DNA of 64,000 nt from Trichoderma breve (GCF_028502605.1 NC_079232.1:496001-560000), one strand, 5' to 3'; positions 36,180 through 46,606 are shown, counted from the stretch's first letter. The notes: generated from the sequence alone by a model not told the origin. Made by a program: numbers and translations.

Positions 36180-37984
36180 ATGTTGACAAAAAGTGCCCTC
36201 GTCACGCTGCTCGGTGCCGCTTCATCCGCCGCGGCCGACGTGTATACCGTTCCCTCGCAGCCCAATGCCAATGGCGAGCCTCTCGATGGCTTCGTGAGCT
36301 ACTCAATTGAGTTTGCTTCGTTCCCTGAATTTGCCGGTAAGATAACCTCATGGATAAATTCCATTCAAATAGTCAATTGGGTCTAATTCTCTCTCCTACA
36401 GGCAACAAGTCGTCCCCAAATACGTTCTCATACAACCTCATCAACAACCTCGGGGCTCTTCAAGGACACAAGCCGTATATTCGCGTCGGTGGCAACACCC
36501 AAGATTACGCGCTCTACAATGCTTCCCAAAAGGCATCTCTGATCGGTATCGTCGATCCCAGCAGATCACCCGACTACCCGACCACCATCCACATTGGTGA
36601 CGCTTACTTTGAGTCCTACGGCACTTGGCCCGGTGTCCAGTTCTCTCACGGCTTCAACCTTGGACTGGGTGCCAACCGATCAGAGGGATGGGAGACTCTC
36701 GCCGACACGGTTCCTTTGGCCTGCAAAGCCCTTAGTCACGGCAACATATACACATGGGAGTACGGCAATGAGCCTGATCTCTTCTCGACTTCGGCTCAGG
36801 GCCCTGTGCGCCCCTCGAACTGGAACGAGAGCACATATGCCTGGCAGTGGCTCAATGGCACGGCCGAGATCACGAAGCAGGTCAAGAAGCACTGCCCAAC
36901 CTTGGCTCTTTTCGGCGGTCCCAAGTTTATGGCTCCTTCGTTTGCCGGTACTGGCAACCATCTCAAGGCACCCCTCGCCTTCCAGGACGGCCTTGACAAG
37001 AACAAGAACATTGAGTATTTCTCAACTCACAAGTAAGTTTCCGTATATTTTCCCCTTCAAGATGAATCCGTACTGATAAAAACAACAGCTACATCAGTGG
37101 CGCCACCTCCCTTGGCGTCACCCTGCAGGGCACCCTGATGAACCACAACAGGACCGTAAGCTCTGTCCAGGGCCATCTCCCAGAGTACAATGCCATTTTT
37201 ACCACTGCTGCGGCCCAAAAAGCCACTCCCCTCATCTTTGGCGAGTGCAACTCTCTCTACAACCAAGGCCGACCTGGTCTATCCAACACCTTTGGAGCCG
37301 CGCTCTGGGGCATTGACTTTAACCTCTATGCCGCTTCGGTGGGCTTCAAGCGCGTCCACATGCATATGGGTACCAACTACCGTGTAAGTCTGAATTTATC
37401 CTTATATTAAGACACATATGACTGATCCATCATAACAGTACCAAGCTTGGCAACCTGTTGAGACCGACCTAGCCTCCAGAGGCACCAAGGCTCCTTACTA
37501 CGGCAGTATCGCCGTCGCTGCCACGCTGGGCAACCAGGAGCTCCTCCCCGTCAGCATCACCAACATCCCTCTGGCCAGTGCTTACGAGGCCGCCTACGCA
37601 GCTCACTACTCGAGCGGCCTCCTCAAGGGCCACCTCGCTCGCCTCACCGTCCTCAACATGCGCGGATACAACACCACCGTCGACGGCGAGGGTCTCGAGT
37701 CTGTTCCCAACCCTCCCCCTCGTCCTAGCCAGACGTACACTTTCGCCGTGAGCGGTGCCCGCAACGGAGCGCATGTTGGCGTGCAGCGTCTGTTGGCGAA
37801 TGGAAGCGATGCTATTACTGGTATTACCTTTGATGGATGGAGTTATAACTATGAGCTTGCAAAGGGCAAGCCTGTGAGATTGCATAACGTTACTGTGGGA
37901 GAGACTGCGGTTGTGCGCAACGGACAGGTTACGGTTGAGGTGCCGGATTCGTCGGCTGTTTTGCTCAACTTTCCTCTGTTGTGA
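36180..37984 (+). CDS. Secreted GH79 beta-glucuronidase (542 aa)
   Basis: Four exons: 36180-36336, 36402-37032, 37089-37383 and 37439-37984, in frame (543 codons). The signal peptide is about 19 residues (to AAA before DVY). A TIM-barrel region carries WEYGNEPDLF, giving acid/base Glu176. LIFGECNSLY gives the nucleophile Glu315, the paired glutamates of retaining clan GH-A enzymes. RVGGNTQDYAL is a further GH79 landmark. The C-terminal ~170 residues form the beta-sandwich domain attached to fungal GH79 enzymes. Several N-glycosylation sites are present. Known family activities are beta-glucuronidase and 4-O-methyl-glucuronidase on arabinogalactan proteins and glycosaminoglycan-like substrates; the exact substrate cannot be read here. 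Confidence 0.92.
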
Positions 37985-38185
37985 AGATATAGGCAGTTTG
38001 TTTAGATGATAATTATGAGGTAGATGCATGATTTATGAATAATGTTTGTTATGCTCTATTTGATCTCTATTTGACTGGTGACGTTTGGGAAGAGTGGTAT
38101 AAGTGCCTGTGGATTGAATTCTCTGAAAACCCGTGCATGTACTCTGTATAGATAAAAATATGGAACAGGCCCTTCAACCAATCAT

Positions 38186-38285
38186 GGGCGGATGGTTTAG
38201 TGGTATAATTTTCCCTTAGCATCGGCAGCGCTTCAGTTGCCTTCCCGCATGGGAAAGGTCCGGGGTTCGATTCCCCGTTCGTCCA
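38186..38285 (+). tRNA. tRNA-Ala (AGC anticodon) with a 28-nt intron
   Basis: The 7-bp acceptor stem GGGCGGA/TTCGTCC pairs fully and includes a G3-U70 wobble, the alanine identity determinant. The D arm follows (GGTTTAGTGGTATAA). The anticodon stem TTCCC/GGGAA encloses TTAGCA...T, with AGC at 38218-38220. The intron 38222-38249 lies after position 37, the canonical place. The T arm (CCGGGGTTCGATTCCCCG) holds the B box at 38264-38274, and the discriminator is A. Spliced length is 72 nt. GCA occurs at both splice ends, so the exact cut may shift by up to three bases. Confidence 0.92.
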
Positions 38286-38290
38286 GGTTA

Positions 38291-38297
38291 TTTTTTT
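38291..38297 (+). terminator. Pol III T-tract terminator of tRNA-Ala
   Basis: Seven consecutive T residues start 6 bp after the tRNA 3' end. Confidence 0.75.
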
Positions 38298-38421
38298 GCC
38301 TTTTGTTCCAATGATTATTCGTGATGCTGCGTACCTGTGAGGGGTTTACCTTGCATTGATTGGACTCAACTCAGTCACTCATCCAGCTGCCCTCTTTTGA
38401 GCAAATTCTCAAGCTCACACG

Positions 38422-39267
38422 ATGGGTGCTGAAACCCCACAAGACGGTCTTCTCAAACTGTGGGAATCTATTCCCGAAAACTTACGCCCCAGCGGCTCCT
38501 ACACGTTCGACGCATTGTCCAGTACCGTTGCTTCGCTTGTCGCCAAAGCCCAGGAAACCTCCAGCTCGCAATGTGAGCATAAGAATGAGCTGGCTAAAGT
38601 TCTCGGGAAAGTCTGCACTGCAGATGACTCCTGGAAAGACCTGCTGGAGATTACACGCAAAGCCGCCTGGAAGTCATACAAGAAACTCACAGGAAATAAG
38701 CCCAGGCCGTTTAACGGAACCATCTCTGACTATCCACGATGGAAAACCGACATACGAAACTGGGCTGCTATGAACGGAGCCGTACCGGGAGACATGCTCG
38801 CCACAGCTGTCCTCCAGAACACAACTGGTCCCGCTAAAAAATGGACGTTATCCAAGAAGATTGACCAGTATTCAAAGACCGACGGGGTCCCTGTCTCTTC
38901 GGCTGCCACATTGGAAGCAATCTTGAAAGACATGGATAACCTCTTCAAGGACCCTTCGGCCAGGTGGCGAACGCTCACAAAATACCAAAATGCCCGTCAA
39001 GGAACCAGGCCCGTTCTCGAATACAACATCTACTTTCATAATCTAGTCGTTGAACTTGGCTACGACCCTGAACCCTCGTCCTCCGTAGTCTATGATTATA
39101 TCCTGTCTCTGCGCCCTGGGGTTCGGGAGAGAGTAGAATGCTGGCATCTGTTGAAAACGCGTAGAGATCAGGATAAATGTACTTTAGAAGACTGCATGTT
39201 CGAGGCTGCATTGGCCGACAATGAAATCCCAGTACCCAAGAAGAAGCGACGTCAACGGCAGAAGTAG
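38422..39267 (+). CDS. Gag-like retrotransposon-derived protein, isolated (281 aa)
   Basis: Uninterrupted ORF from ATG 38422 to TAG 39265-39267. The middle region (FNGTISDYPRWKTDIRNWA... LATAVLQNTTGPAKKW ... EYNIYFHNLVVELGY ... VVYDYILSLRPGVRERV) resembles LTR-retrotransposon Gag capsid proteins: a substrate-like Trp motif, then a helical region, then a tail. The protein ends in a basic PKKKRRQRQK stretch. No CCHC zinc knuckle, protease, reverse transcriptase or integrase frame follows, and I see no flanking LTR pair. It starts 136 bp past the tRNA-Ala, the kind of site many LTR elements target. Either a decaying solo gag or a domesticated Gag gene; the intact frame favours recent or selected. 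Family assignment is by eye. Confidence 0.6.
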   Translation: MGAETPQDGLLKLWESIPENLRPSGSYTFDALSSTVASLVAKAQETSSSQCEHKNELAKVLGKVCTADDSWKDLLEITRKAAWKSYKKLTGNKPRPFNGTISDYPRWKTDIRNWAAMNGAVPGDMLATAVLQNTTGPAKKWTLSKKIDQYSKTDGVPVSSAATLEAILKDMDNLFKDPSARWRTLTKYQNARQGTRPVLEYNIYFHNLVVELGYDPEPSSSVVYDYILSLRPGVRERVECWHLLKTRRDQDKCTLEDCMFEAALADNEIPVPKKKRRQRQK

Positions 39268-39505
39268 GCAGAGAAGCCTATCGGCATCTTTCTTTCTTGG
39301 ATCGGCGAAGTGGTATAAATATCTTTAGGTTTCTGCCTTCTTTTCGATGAGTCTTCTGGCTTTAAAGTATAGATAGATTCAGATGTATTTTGACGACGAG
39401 TGCATCAGGTGCTTCTGGGATCAGTGTCAGAGCAGTTTGCAGGATGTTTGCTGTCATCGTGTGAAATCCTAGTCTTTCATTCCATTTCTACCGGTAGCAC
39501 ATCCG

Positions 39506-40006
39506 TTACAACACTTTGAGAGCCAGCTCAAAGAGATCAAAAAAAGTTTCCTGTTCCTTCTCAGCTTTTGCGAGCCCAAATCCGAATACAAGCGTCCGTC
39601 TCTCCTCGGGAGACTTCAAGGAAATGTGGCTGGCAATTTGTGAAGCGTAGAGCTGTCCAAGGGTTTCTCTGTCGTCGCCTCCACCCCCAAGCAGCGTCTT
39701 TGGGGCGAGATGAGTGGCAGGGAGCAGACCGTGGCCGCTGCTTGGAAGGGCCATGTCAACTATGCCCGCAGTGGTCCCCATCATGGGGACTTGAATCTGC
39801 CATCTCATCAGTATCCTCCCTTCAGTGAAGCTCTGTCAATCTCAACATACCCATTGCGCCAGTCGCCCTTCTTGGCTAATTGTGATTAAGATCTTATCCG
39901 AAAACTCTAGCAATGTGACTTCTGTTGATACGCCATTGACTAATCCAGAAGCTGATCGACTCCGAGCTGGGAAAGCGTCTTCTCTTATATCTATTGTTGT
40001 TGCCAT
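39506..40006 (-). CDS. Proteasome assembly chaperone 3-like protein (148 aa)
   Basis: Two exons, 39851-40006 and 39506-39796, joined by a 54-nt intron (GTATGT donor, ACTGATG branch, GGCAG acceptor); 149 codons. Start is ATG 40006 (MATTID). The core TEVTLLEFSDKILITISQ, then a Gly/Arg-rich turn into a short beta-strand (QVPMMG), and a C-terminal helix end matching QIASHISLKSPEERRTLVFG have the pattern of PAC3/PSMG3 (yeast Poc3/Irc25-type). PAC3 with PAC4 helps assemble the 20S alpha ring in the cytosol. Divergent with DHR1; 262 bp separate the start codons, so they probably share a promoter. Confidence 0.8.
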
Positions 40007-40268
40007 TGTGAATGTGCCGTTTTTGAATTGTCTGAGATTCGTCCAGGGTAAGCCACTTGAGCTTCATGGAGCTAGGTGCGAGTGGTCCCCGCACTATTCT
40101 CAATCCGTGTTGAGACTTTGGCGGTCGGTGGCGGCAAAATTCTTTATCTGCCAAAATTTCTGGTTATCGGCCTCTGCATTTCGCGATAGCGCTGCGATTT
40201 GAACGGCGCCATTGAGATTTCAGCATTGAGCGTAATGCGATAAATCTTCACCATAAAAAGGCCTCAAA

Positions 40269-43200
40269 ATGGCTAAATTCGTCCCCAGACAGAGAAAGCA
40301 CAAGGTGCTGGCTCGTGAGCGAGCCAAAGAAAGCGCCCGCCATGAGGTCGAAGACACCAACCAGGAAATCCTGCCGGCCGCGAAGAAGGAGCTGGAGGAG
40401 AAGAAGGCTCGCATGAAGGAGGAGTTGAAGAAGGATGGAGAAAAAATGAGTGGAAAGAAGGCGAAGCGTCTGGAGAAATACATTGACAACAAGCTGCGCA
40501 AGGACGAGAACCGCGAATTGCTGGCGAAGCTCGCGGAGAGAAAGATCGATACGAGTCTGTTTTCGAGTAGTAAATCTCTGGGACAGGGTCGCGAAACGAA
40601 GAAGCAGGCGTTGTCTCGTGCGCTAAGAGAACACAGAGCTGGTGTCGATCCCACGTCCTCGGCGGAAAATATTCTTTTTGAGCAGCGACCTGAGGTTGAT
40701 GAGGAGGCGGACGAAGACGAAGACGATGCGCACATGTCAGACGATGCAGTTGCACCTATAGCACAGCCCGATGCTGATGTACCGACACCCGTTGCCCCGT
40801 CCGCCCAAGAGACAGTTGCACCGGCCGTTGCTGTTGGAACCGGCCTGAAGCGGCCTCTCGAACTAGATGACGAAGGCCGGCCGGTGATTCAGAAGCGACA
40901 GAAAAGAGGAGGGCTAAAGACCAAGGTTTCACTCCTCGCAGAGAAGCAACAAGAGTCCGAAGAATCAGGAGATGATGATGAATGGAACGGTTTCAGTGGC
41001 GACGATGACGACAAGGCTGAGAAAGATGATGATGACTCTGACGAAGAAGAATCCGAAGGCAGCTCAGACGAAGGCTCCGAAGACGATGATGACTCCGAAT
41101 CCGAAGAAGAAACAAGCGAGGAAGAGGAAGATGAAGAGGAGATAGACGAAGAACAAAAGAGCCAAAGGTCGTCCTCCTTTAAAGCATGGGCCAATCAACA
41201 ACGAAACGAGGCGCTTGGATACCAGCCGGTGGATGCAAACTCAGCCGTTCTAGAGATACCGAAGCCTGAAAATTTCGTTCCTAGAGCACCCGAACAAGAC
41301 CCTTTACCGATGGAATTACAAGTCACCGAGAAAACGTCAAGAAAAGTCTTTAGCGTGGCTGTTGTGAGAACTCCCGAGATCGAAGAGGCTCGTATGAAGC
41401 TCCCAGTCGTCTCTGAAGAACAGAGGCTCATGGAGGCAATCCACAACCATGACATCGTTGTAATCTGTGGTTCCACTGGTTCGGGAAAAACTACCCAGGT
41501 GCCTCAGTTCTTGTATGAGGCGGGTTACGGATCTCCTGATTCGCCTACACCAGGACTAATTGGCGTCACCCAGCCCCGTAGGGTTGCTGCTGTCAGTATG
41601 TCCAAGCGAGTTGCCGATGAGCTTGGAGACCACTCAAGTGCGGTAGCCTATCAGATCCGTTTTGAAGGCAATGTTGATGCAAAGACTGCCATCAAGTTCA
41701 TGACTGATGGTGTGTTGCTTCGAGAGGTTGCCCAGGATATCACACTACGAAAATATTCGGCCATTGTCATCGATGAGGCTCACGAGAGAAGCGTCAACAC
41801 CGATATCTTGATTGGAATGCTCAGTCGAGTCATTAAACTCAGAACTGAGTTGTCACAGGAGGACCCAACGATTAAGCCCCTGAAACTCATCATCATGTCT
41901 GCCACTCTAAGAATAGAGGACATGACAATGAACCCCAGCCTGTTTTCCACACCACCACCTGTTGTCGAGGTCGAAGGACGACAGCATCCTGTAACTATCC
42001 ACTTTGCGCGTCGTACTCACCATGATTACGTGGAAGAAGCATTCCGGAAAATCACCAGAGGCCATAAGAAACTGCCACCTGGCGGCTTCTTGGTTTTCCT
42101 GACGGGCCGCAATGAGATTCTGCAATTGAGCAAGAAACTCAAGGCGGCTTTCGGCGGCCCTAGGTCAGCTGAGGGCCCCAAGGTAAAGATTTCAGCGACC
42201 GAAGCGCCAGTCGAAGTTGAAGATCTCGATTTTGGCGACGTTGATGAGCATGACTTTGATGATGTGGATGGCATCGAGTCTGATGAAGAAGGGGATGACG
42301 AATTTAAACTTGAAGAGGAAGATGATGAGGTTGTTCCTCTCAAGATGCAGGTACTGCCCCTGTACTCTTTGCTTCCAGTCAAAGAGCAGCTGAGAGTCTT
42401 TGAAGAGGTTCCCGAAGGAACTCGGCAGATTATCCTTGCAACCAACGTTGCTGAGACCAGTTTGACTATACCCGGTATTCGATTTGTATTCGACTGTGGA
42501 CGTTCAAAAGAACGGAATTACGATCGCCTCAGCGGTGTACAGAGCTACGAGATTGGCTGGATCAGCAAGGCCAGCGCAAGTCAGCGATCGGGTCGTGCCG
42601 GACGTACGGGCCCTGGTCACTGCTACAGACTCTATTCATCGGCTGTTTACGAGAGAGATTTCCAAGAGTTTTCAGATCCCGAACTGCTGCGGATGCCCAT
42701 CGAAGGCATCGTGCTGCAGCTCAAGGCGATGAACCTACAAAACGTCGTCAACTTCCCCTTTCCTACACCCCCCGACCGACAAATGCTCGCCAAAGCCGAA
42801 AAGCTTCTCACATATCTTTCTGCCATATCTCCCAGCGGCCAGGTTACCAAGGTGGGAACAACAATGTCCTTGTTCCCCCTGTCGCCTCGATTTGCAAGAA
42901 TCTTGCTCGTTGGACACCTCCACAACTGTTTGCCATATACGATTGCTCTCGTAGCTGGACTCTCCGCAGCAGAAGTTTACCTCGCAGAGAACCAGGCTAT
43001 TCCAGCTCTCGCTGAAAAGGAAGATACAGCAATCCGCACTGCTGCTGATGTTATTGCCGAAGATCGCCAGGCAAACGTCAGGCGACTGTTTAACCAAGTT
43101 CACAAGAACTTTTGCTTCTTGGACGACAAGTCTGACGCCATCAAGCTTCTCCAAGTCGTCGGCGAGTTTGCACACGAGCCAACCGAGCAATGGTGTGAAA

Positions 43201-43889
43201 CCCATTTCGTCCGCTACAAGGTCCTCAAAGAAATCCAGCAGCTGCGAAAGCAAATCACAGATCTACTACGCACAAATATCCCCTCCTTCGCTGCACTACA
43301 ATATCAAGAAAAACTAGACCCTCCCTCACCGAAGCAAGTCAGCGCGCTGAAGCAAATGACCGCAGCCGGCTTCCTGGACCAAGTCGCCATCCGCGCAGAC
43401 CTGGCACCCAACCCACCCGAGCAATTCAGAAAACCTCGTCGCGCAATCGACGTGCCTTACATCCCGCTCATCCCTCTCAACAGACCCGGCAGCGGCGAAA
43501 ACCCCTGTGTCTACATCCATCCCACTTCCTCGCTCGCACACGTCAGTCCCCAGGAATGCCCCGAGTATATCGTATACGCCTTCCTCCAGCGTGCTACACC
43601 GTCCGGCGCACTCGACTCGGAGAAGAAGCCCAAGACGAGAATGCATGCGCTCACCGACGTGACGGGCGGTCAGCTTGCTGGTCTGGCAAAGGGCACGCCG
43701 CTCATTAGCTATGGAAAGCCGATCAAGGAGGTCAAGGCTCAGGCTCTGGGAGCCGATGGAGCGACGACGCGGGAGTGCTGGGTCGTTCCGTATTTGAGGG
43801 CAGAGAATACCGCGGGACAGGGATGGCCGCTGCCGGCGCAGAAGGTGAAGCAGAAGAAGGTGGCGGGCAAAGGATGGATTGTTGAATGA
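40269..43889 (+). CDS. ECM16: DEAH-box RNA helicase Dhr1/Ecm16 (DHX37-type, 1206 aa)
   Basis: Single exon. Known role: U3 snoRNP release and 18S rRNA maturation in the nucleolus. The N-terminus is basic and coiled-coil-like. An acidic, Ser/Glu/Asp-rich stretch lies around residues 225-305. Helicase motifs in order are Walker A GSTGSGKT at 401, DEAH at 502-505, SAT at 544, TNVAETSLTIPG, and motif VI QRSGRAGR at 772. The helicase-associated (HA2) and OB-fold regions follow, ending GKGWIVE. The IDEAHERSVNTDILIGMLSR segment and large insert between RecA lobes (EVEDLDFGDVDEHDFDDVDG) suit Dhr1 rather than Prp-type helicases. Length is normal. Confidence 0.9.
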   Translation: MAKFVPRQRKHKVLARERAKESARHEVEDTNQEILPAAKKELEEKKARMKEELKKDGEKMSGKKAKRLEKYIDNKLRKDENRELLAKLAERKIDTSLFSSSKSLGQGRETKKQALSRALREHRAGVDPTSSAENILFEQRPEVDEEADEDEDDAHMSDDAVAPIAQPDADVPTPVAPSAQETVAPAVAVGTGLKRPLELDDEGRPVIQKRQKRGGLKTKVSLLAEKQQESEESGDDDEWNGFSGDDDDKAEKDDDDSDEEESEGSSDEGSEDDDDSESEEETSEEEEDEEEIDEEQKSQRSSSFKAWANQQRNEALGYQPVDANSAVLEIPKPENFVPRAPEQDPLPMELQVTEKTSRKVFSVAVVRTPEIEEARMKLPVVSEEQRLMEAIHNHDIVVICGSTGSGKTTQVPQFLYEAGYGSPDSPTPGLIGVTQPRRVAAVSMSKRVADELGDHSSAVAYQIRFEGNVDAKTAIKFMTDGVLLREVAQDITLRKYSAIVIDEAHERSVNTDILIGMLSRVIKLRTELSQEDPTIKPLKLIIMSATLRIEDMTMNPSLFSTPPPVVEVEGRQHPVTIHFARRTHHDYVEEAFRKITRGHKKLPPGGFLVFLTGRNEILQLSKKLKAAFGGPRSAEGPKVKISATEAPVEVEDLDFGDVDEHDFDDVDGIESDEEGDDEFKLEEEDDEVVPLKMQVLPLYSLLPVKEQLRVFEEVPEGTRQIILATNVAETSLTIPGIRFVFDCGRSKERNYDRLSGVQSYEIGWISKASASQRSGRAGRTGPGHCYRLYSSAVYERDFQEFSDPELLRMPIEGIVLQLKAMNLQNVVNFPFPTPPDRQMLAKAEKLLTYLSAISPSGQVTKVGTTMSLFPLSPRFARILLVGHLHNCLPYTIALVAGLSAAEVYLAENQAIPALAEKEDTAIRTAADVIAEDRQANVRRLFNQVHKNFCFLDDKSDAIKLLQVVGEFAHEPTEQWCETHFVRYKVLKEIQQLRKQITDLLRTNIPSFAALQYQEKLDPPSPKQVSALKQMTAAGFLDQVAIRADLAPNPPEQFRKPRRAIDVPYIPLIPLNRPGSGENPCVYIHPTSSLAHVSPQECPEYIVYAFLQRATPSGALDSEKKPKTRMHALTDVTGGQLAGLAKGTPLISYGKPIKEVKAQALGADGATTRECWVVPYLRAENTAGQGWPLPAQKVKQKKVAGKGWIVE

Positions 43890-44200
43890 AGAATAACTGC
43901 TGAAGATGAATAGAGTATCTCATAATGGCGTTAATGGGTGGGTAAAAAGTAGTGAAAATAATTAGATGAAATAACAAAGCGATATCATGATATCCAGGGG
44001 AGCTTTCAGTGTGTAGTTTATGTGATCTGGAATGATTCTCATTATATGCTATGCTTTATGCATGTCTATTTGCCCGTACAATAATTCGGATTCATCTTCG
44101 AGCCGGGTATCAAAAACCAAAAACGCAAACGCCGTTCCCCCTCTTCCCCCCTTAAAAAACGCCAATGCTCTGAGCACATCCCCACACAAAGCAACCCCTC
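43890..44200. other. Short intergenic between convergent DHR1 and MED6
   Basis: 311 bp of 3' flank for both genes, AT-rich near the DHR1 stop. No gene. Confidence 0.65.
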
Positions 44201-45216
44201 TCATGAAGCTCCAGGCGTTGCAGCAGGAGTCACGCTCGGGCTCATCTTGCTCTTCTTCCTCTTAAGCTTCGGCATCGTGGCTGATTTCGGCGTCTTGTCC
44301 GGCCTGCCATCCTTTTTATCATCCAGCTTCGTATTCAGCATAGGAGGCCCGCTCATAGCGCTGATGCCCGTGGGAGCTGCGCCCTGCGGAGGAAGCACGG
44401 GCTTGCGACCCGTAGAAGAGAGGTGGAACTCTCCCGGCTTGCCTGTAATAGGAATCTCGTCGATGTACTCGCCTCCGTATCTCAGGTGAATCATGAAGGA
44501 TTCTTCGGCGACTCTGTCCATGAAGGGGGCGTCGTGCTTGGCTACTGCCGAGAGAGGTTTGCCGGCCTCGTCGAGTACGGGCTTCTCGTCCTTGGATTCT
44601 TGTGGCTTGGGTTGGGTGGAGGATTGGCTTGCGGGGAGTTGGTATACGTGGCCTGTGGAAGGACGCCATTTGCGGGCTGCCTCGGCGGCTGGCAATGCCT
44701 TTGCGATGGCTGAAGATATCGTCATCTAGGAGTAAAAGTCAGCTATGTATAATGGATCGGGGGGATTCCGGCCTTTTCACGTACGATTCTTGAAGCCAGA
44801 ATATCTGCCAACGTAGGAGCCATATAGATGTTTTCGCCCACGACAAAGAATGAAGCGTGGACAGTGATCTCGTCATCATCTTGGTACCGCTTCCGCCTCG
44901 TCTGCTTCCGAATGACCCAAACACCTGTTCCCATGCCCGGGCCTGTTTCGGCCGGCTCCTCTCCCACGATGAATTCCAACCCCGACATTGTCTTGAGACG
45001 TGTTTCAAAGGCCTCGCGCGTCTGGATGTAGTGGTACATGGCCATGTTGTTCATTGCCTGGGCCATGATGACGGCGTTGTTGGAGGTGCGCTCGAAGAAG
45101 GGTGATTCGGCAAAGTAGAAGAGGATTGTGTTGGAGTGGAGGCCGCCCATCTGGGCTACAATCTGGGGAGAGCGCCATTGGATCTCGTCGAGGGGGGGAT
45201 CGTTGGGATTCGCCAT
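44201..45216 (-). CDS. MED6: Mediator subunit MED6 (318 aa)
   Basis: Two exons, 44785-45216 and 44201-44725, with a 59-nt intron (GTACGT donor, GCTGAC branch, CCTAG acceptor); 319 codons. Start is ATG 45216 (MANPNDPPLDEIQW). The N-terminal domain (TILFYFAESPFFERTSNN, then QTREAFETRLKTMSGLEFIV) is the conserved MED6 head-module fold. The C-terminal half is Pro/Ser/Lys-rich and variable, ending in a basic KLKRKKSK region. Mediator links activators to RNA polymerase II in the nucleus. Divergent with the MMTAG2-like gene, start codons 314 bp apart. Confidence 0.92.
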
Positions 45217-45530
45217 TGTGAGGGCGGTGTTTTGAGGTTGGTGATGGAGAGTGAATGGTTTGAGGTGAGCTCTATGGCAGAGGACCAGAAGCTTTTAGTG
45301 GATAGGCAGCTGTAGAGGCGCTATTACAGAGGCGTGGGGCTTCGGCTTAGCGGCCCCGCGGGTGGGTCGTGAATTCTGCCAGTGCTGCATCTTTCATGAC
45401 TTGACACATGCATCCTGCAACTCTCGACTTTTCTACATTCTACATTCTTAACCAAGGGTCATCATAATTGGCCGTCAATCTTGGATATAATATTTCTTAT
45501 CACACCTTCATACCCTACACAGTTCCGACC
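45217..45530. other. Bidirectional promoter, MED6 / MMTAG2-like
   Basis: 314 bp between two divergent start codons. No TATA box is evident. An upstream in-frame start at 45468 (adding 21 residues) is not favoured, because the conserved domain begins shortly after the ATG at 45531. Confidence 0.55.
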
Positions 45531-46277
45531 ATGGATCTGCTTTCGACTATCCGCAAGACCGGCTCCAGAGGTGGCGTAAACTTTAGCTGGGACGAAGTCG
45601 CCAACTCCAACCACCGCGAAAACTATCTCGGCCACAGCCTCAAGGCGCCAGTTGGACGATGGGCCAAGGGCCGGGATTTGAACTGGTACGCTAAGTCGGA
45701 CGCCACAGCGGCAGAATCGGCCGAGACAGACGAAGAGCGCAAAGATCGCGAACAAAAAGAAGAGCTGCGCAAGATCAAGGAGGCGGAAGAAGACGCAATC
45801 GCCAAAGCACTGGGTTTGCCGCCTCCTCTACGAAACTCATCCGGAGCGAATGCTATCGAAGTTGAGCCCAAGCGACAAGTAGGTCCCGCCAGTGGACCGC
45901 CGAGAGATGAGGCGAAGCCGGAGAGGTCAAGACGACATGGCGATGACAGGAGAGAGCGAAGAAGACACAGAAGTAGGAGCAGGAGCAGGAGTCCTGATAG
46001 GCGACGCGATAGAGACTACCGACGGCGCAGTCGTGATCGAGCTGAGGGACGGGACGAACGCGACCGAGATCGGGATCGTGAGCGCCGACACCGCCGACAT
46101 CGCGACAGGAGTCGAAGCAGAGATCGGCGAGACAATAGGCGAGAAGATCGGGAAGATGGGAAAGGCGATAGGCGAGGCGAAAGACGACAGAGAGACAGGA
46201 GCAGGCAACGACATCGATCTCGATCCAGGGAACATAGACGACGAAGCCCTGGGCCAAGCTCGCGCCGAGAAGATTAG
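45531..46277 (+). CDS. MMTAG2-like (MMtag domain) nuclear protein with Arg/Ser/Asp-rich tail (248 aa)
   Basis: Single exon from ATG 45531 to TAG 46275-46277. The first ~65 residues hold the MMtag motif: a Gly-rich start (SRGGVNFSW), RENYLGHSL.APVGRW and KGRDLNWYAK, closely matching the conserved block of MMTAG2 proteins. A Lys/Glu helix (EEDAIAKALGLPPP) follows. From about residue 140 the protein is an Arg/Asp/Ser-rich, RS-like tail (RDRDRDRERR...), typical of nuclear RNA-processing proteins. The molecular function is unknown. The repetitive codons create a long open +1 frame (45892-46317) that I judge a shadow. Confidence 0.85.
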   Translation: MDLLSTIRKTGSRGGVNFSWDEVANSNHRENYLGHSLKAPVGRWAKGRDLNWYAKSDATAAESAETDEERKDREQKEELRKIKEAEEDAIAKALGLPPPLRNSSGANAIEVEPKRQVGPASGPPRDEAKPERSRRHGDDRRERRRHRSRSRSRSPDRRRDRDYRRRSRDRAEGRDERDRDRDRERRHRRHRDRSRSRDRRDNRREDREDGKGDRRGERRQRDRSRQRHRSRSREHRRRSPGPSSRRED

Positions 46278-46321
46278 ACTGGAAGACATGTCATGTTTAC
46301 TGGCGTTTGGTACTTGATTGT

Positions 46322-46327
46322 AATAAA
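46322..46327 (+). terminator. AATAAA poly(A) signal of the MMTAG2-like gene
   Basis: AATAAA occurs 44 bp after the stop codon. Confidence 0.5.
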
Positions 46328-46606
46328 CAATGATACCCAATACATATTACACAACTTAGCTGCAGGCATTGTGATAGTAAGTTGTTTGATTGCTTTATCG
46401 AATAATTATAATAAATATGGCTAAATAAAAGAAAGTATCAATTTCTGCTGCCTTTACGAAGTATACTACCAATAATAGAGCGCTCCTGACTGGTACGGGG
46501 GCTCTGAATTCTTATCCAATCTTATTCATTCCTCATTATCGCTTCGGCCTAACACATGTACCTATAGATACCTTATACTTGGGTATATCGATGATCTCAT
46601 ATCAAT

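Noticed and set aside
40889..41194. Minus-strand Ser-rich ORF within DHR1
   Set aside because: Mirror image of the acidic Glu/Asp/Ser codon tract of the helicase; shadow frame.
45892..46317. Possible dual-coding +1 frame inside the MMTAG2-like gene
   Set aside because: The frame is open because the RD/RS-rich repeat (CGN GAN codons) shifts into GAT/GCG codons without stops. It is a composition effect, not evidence of translation.
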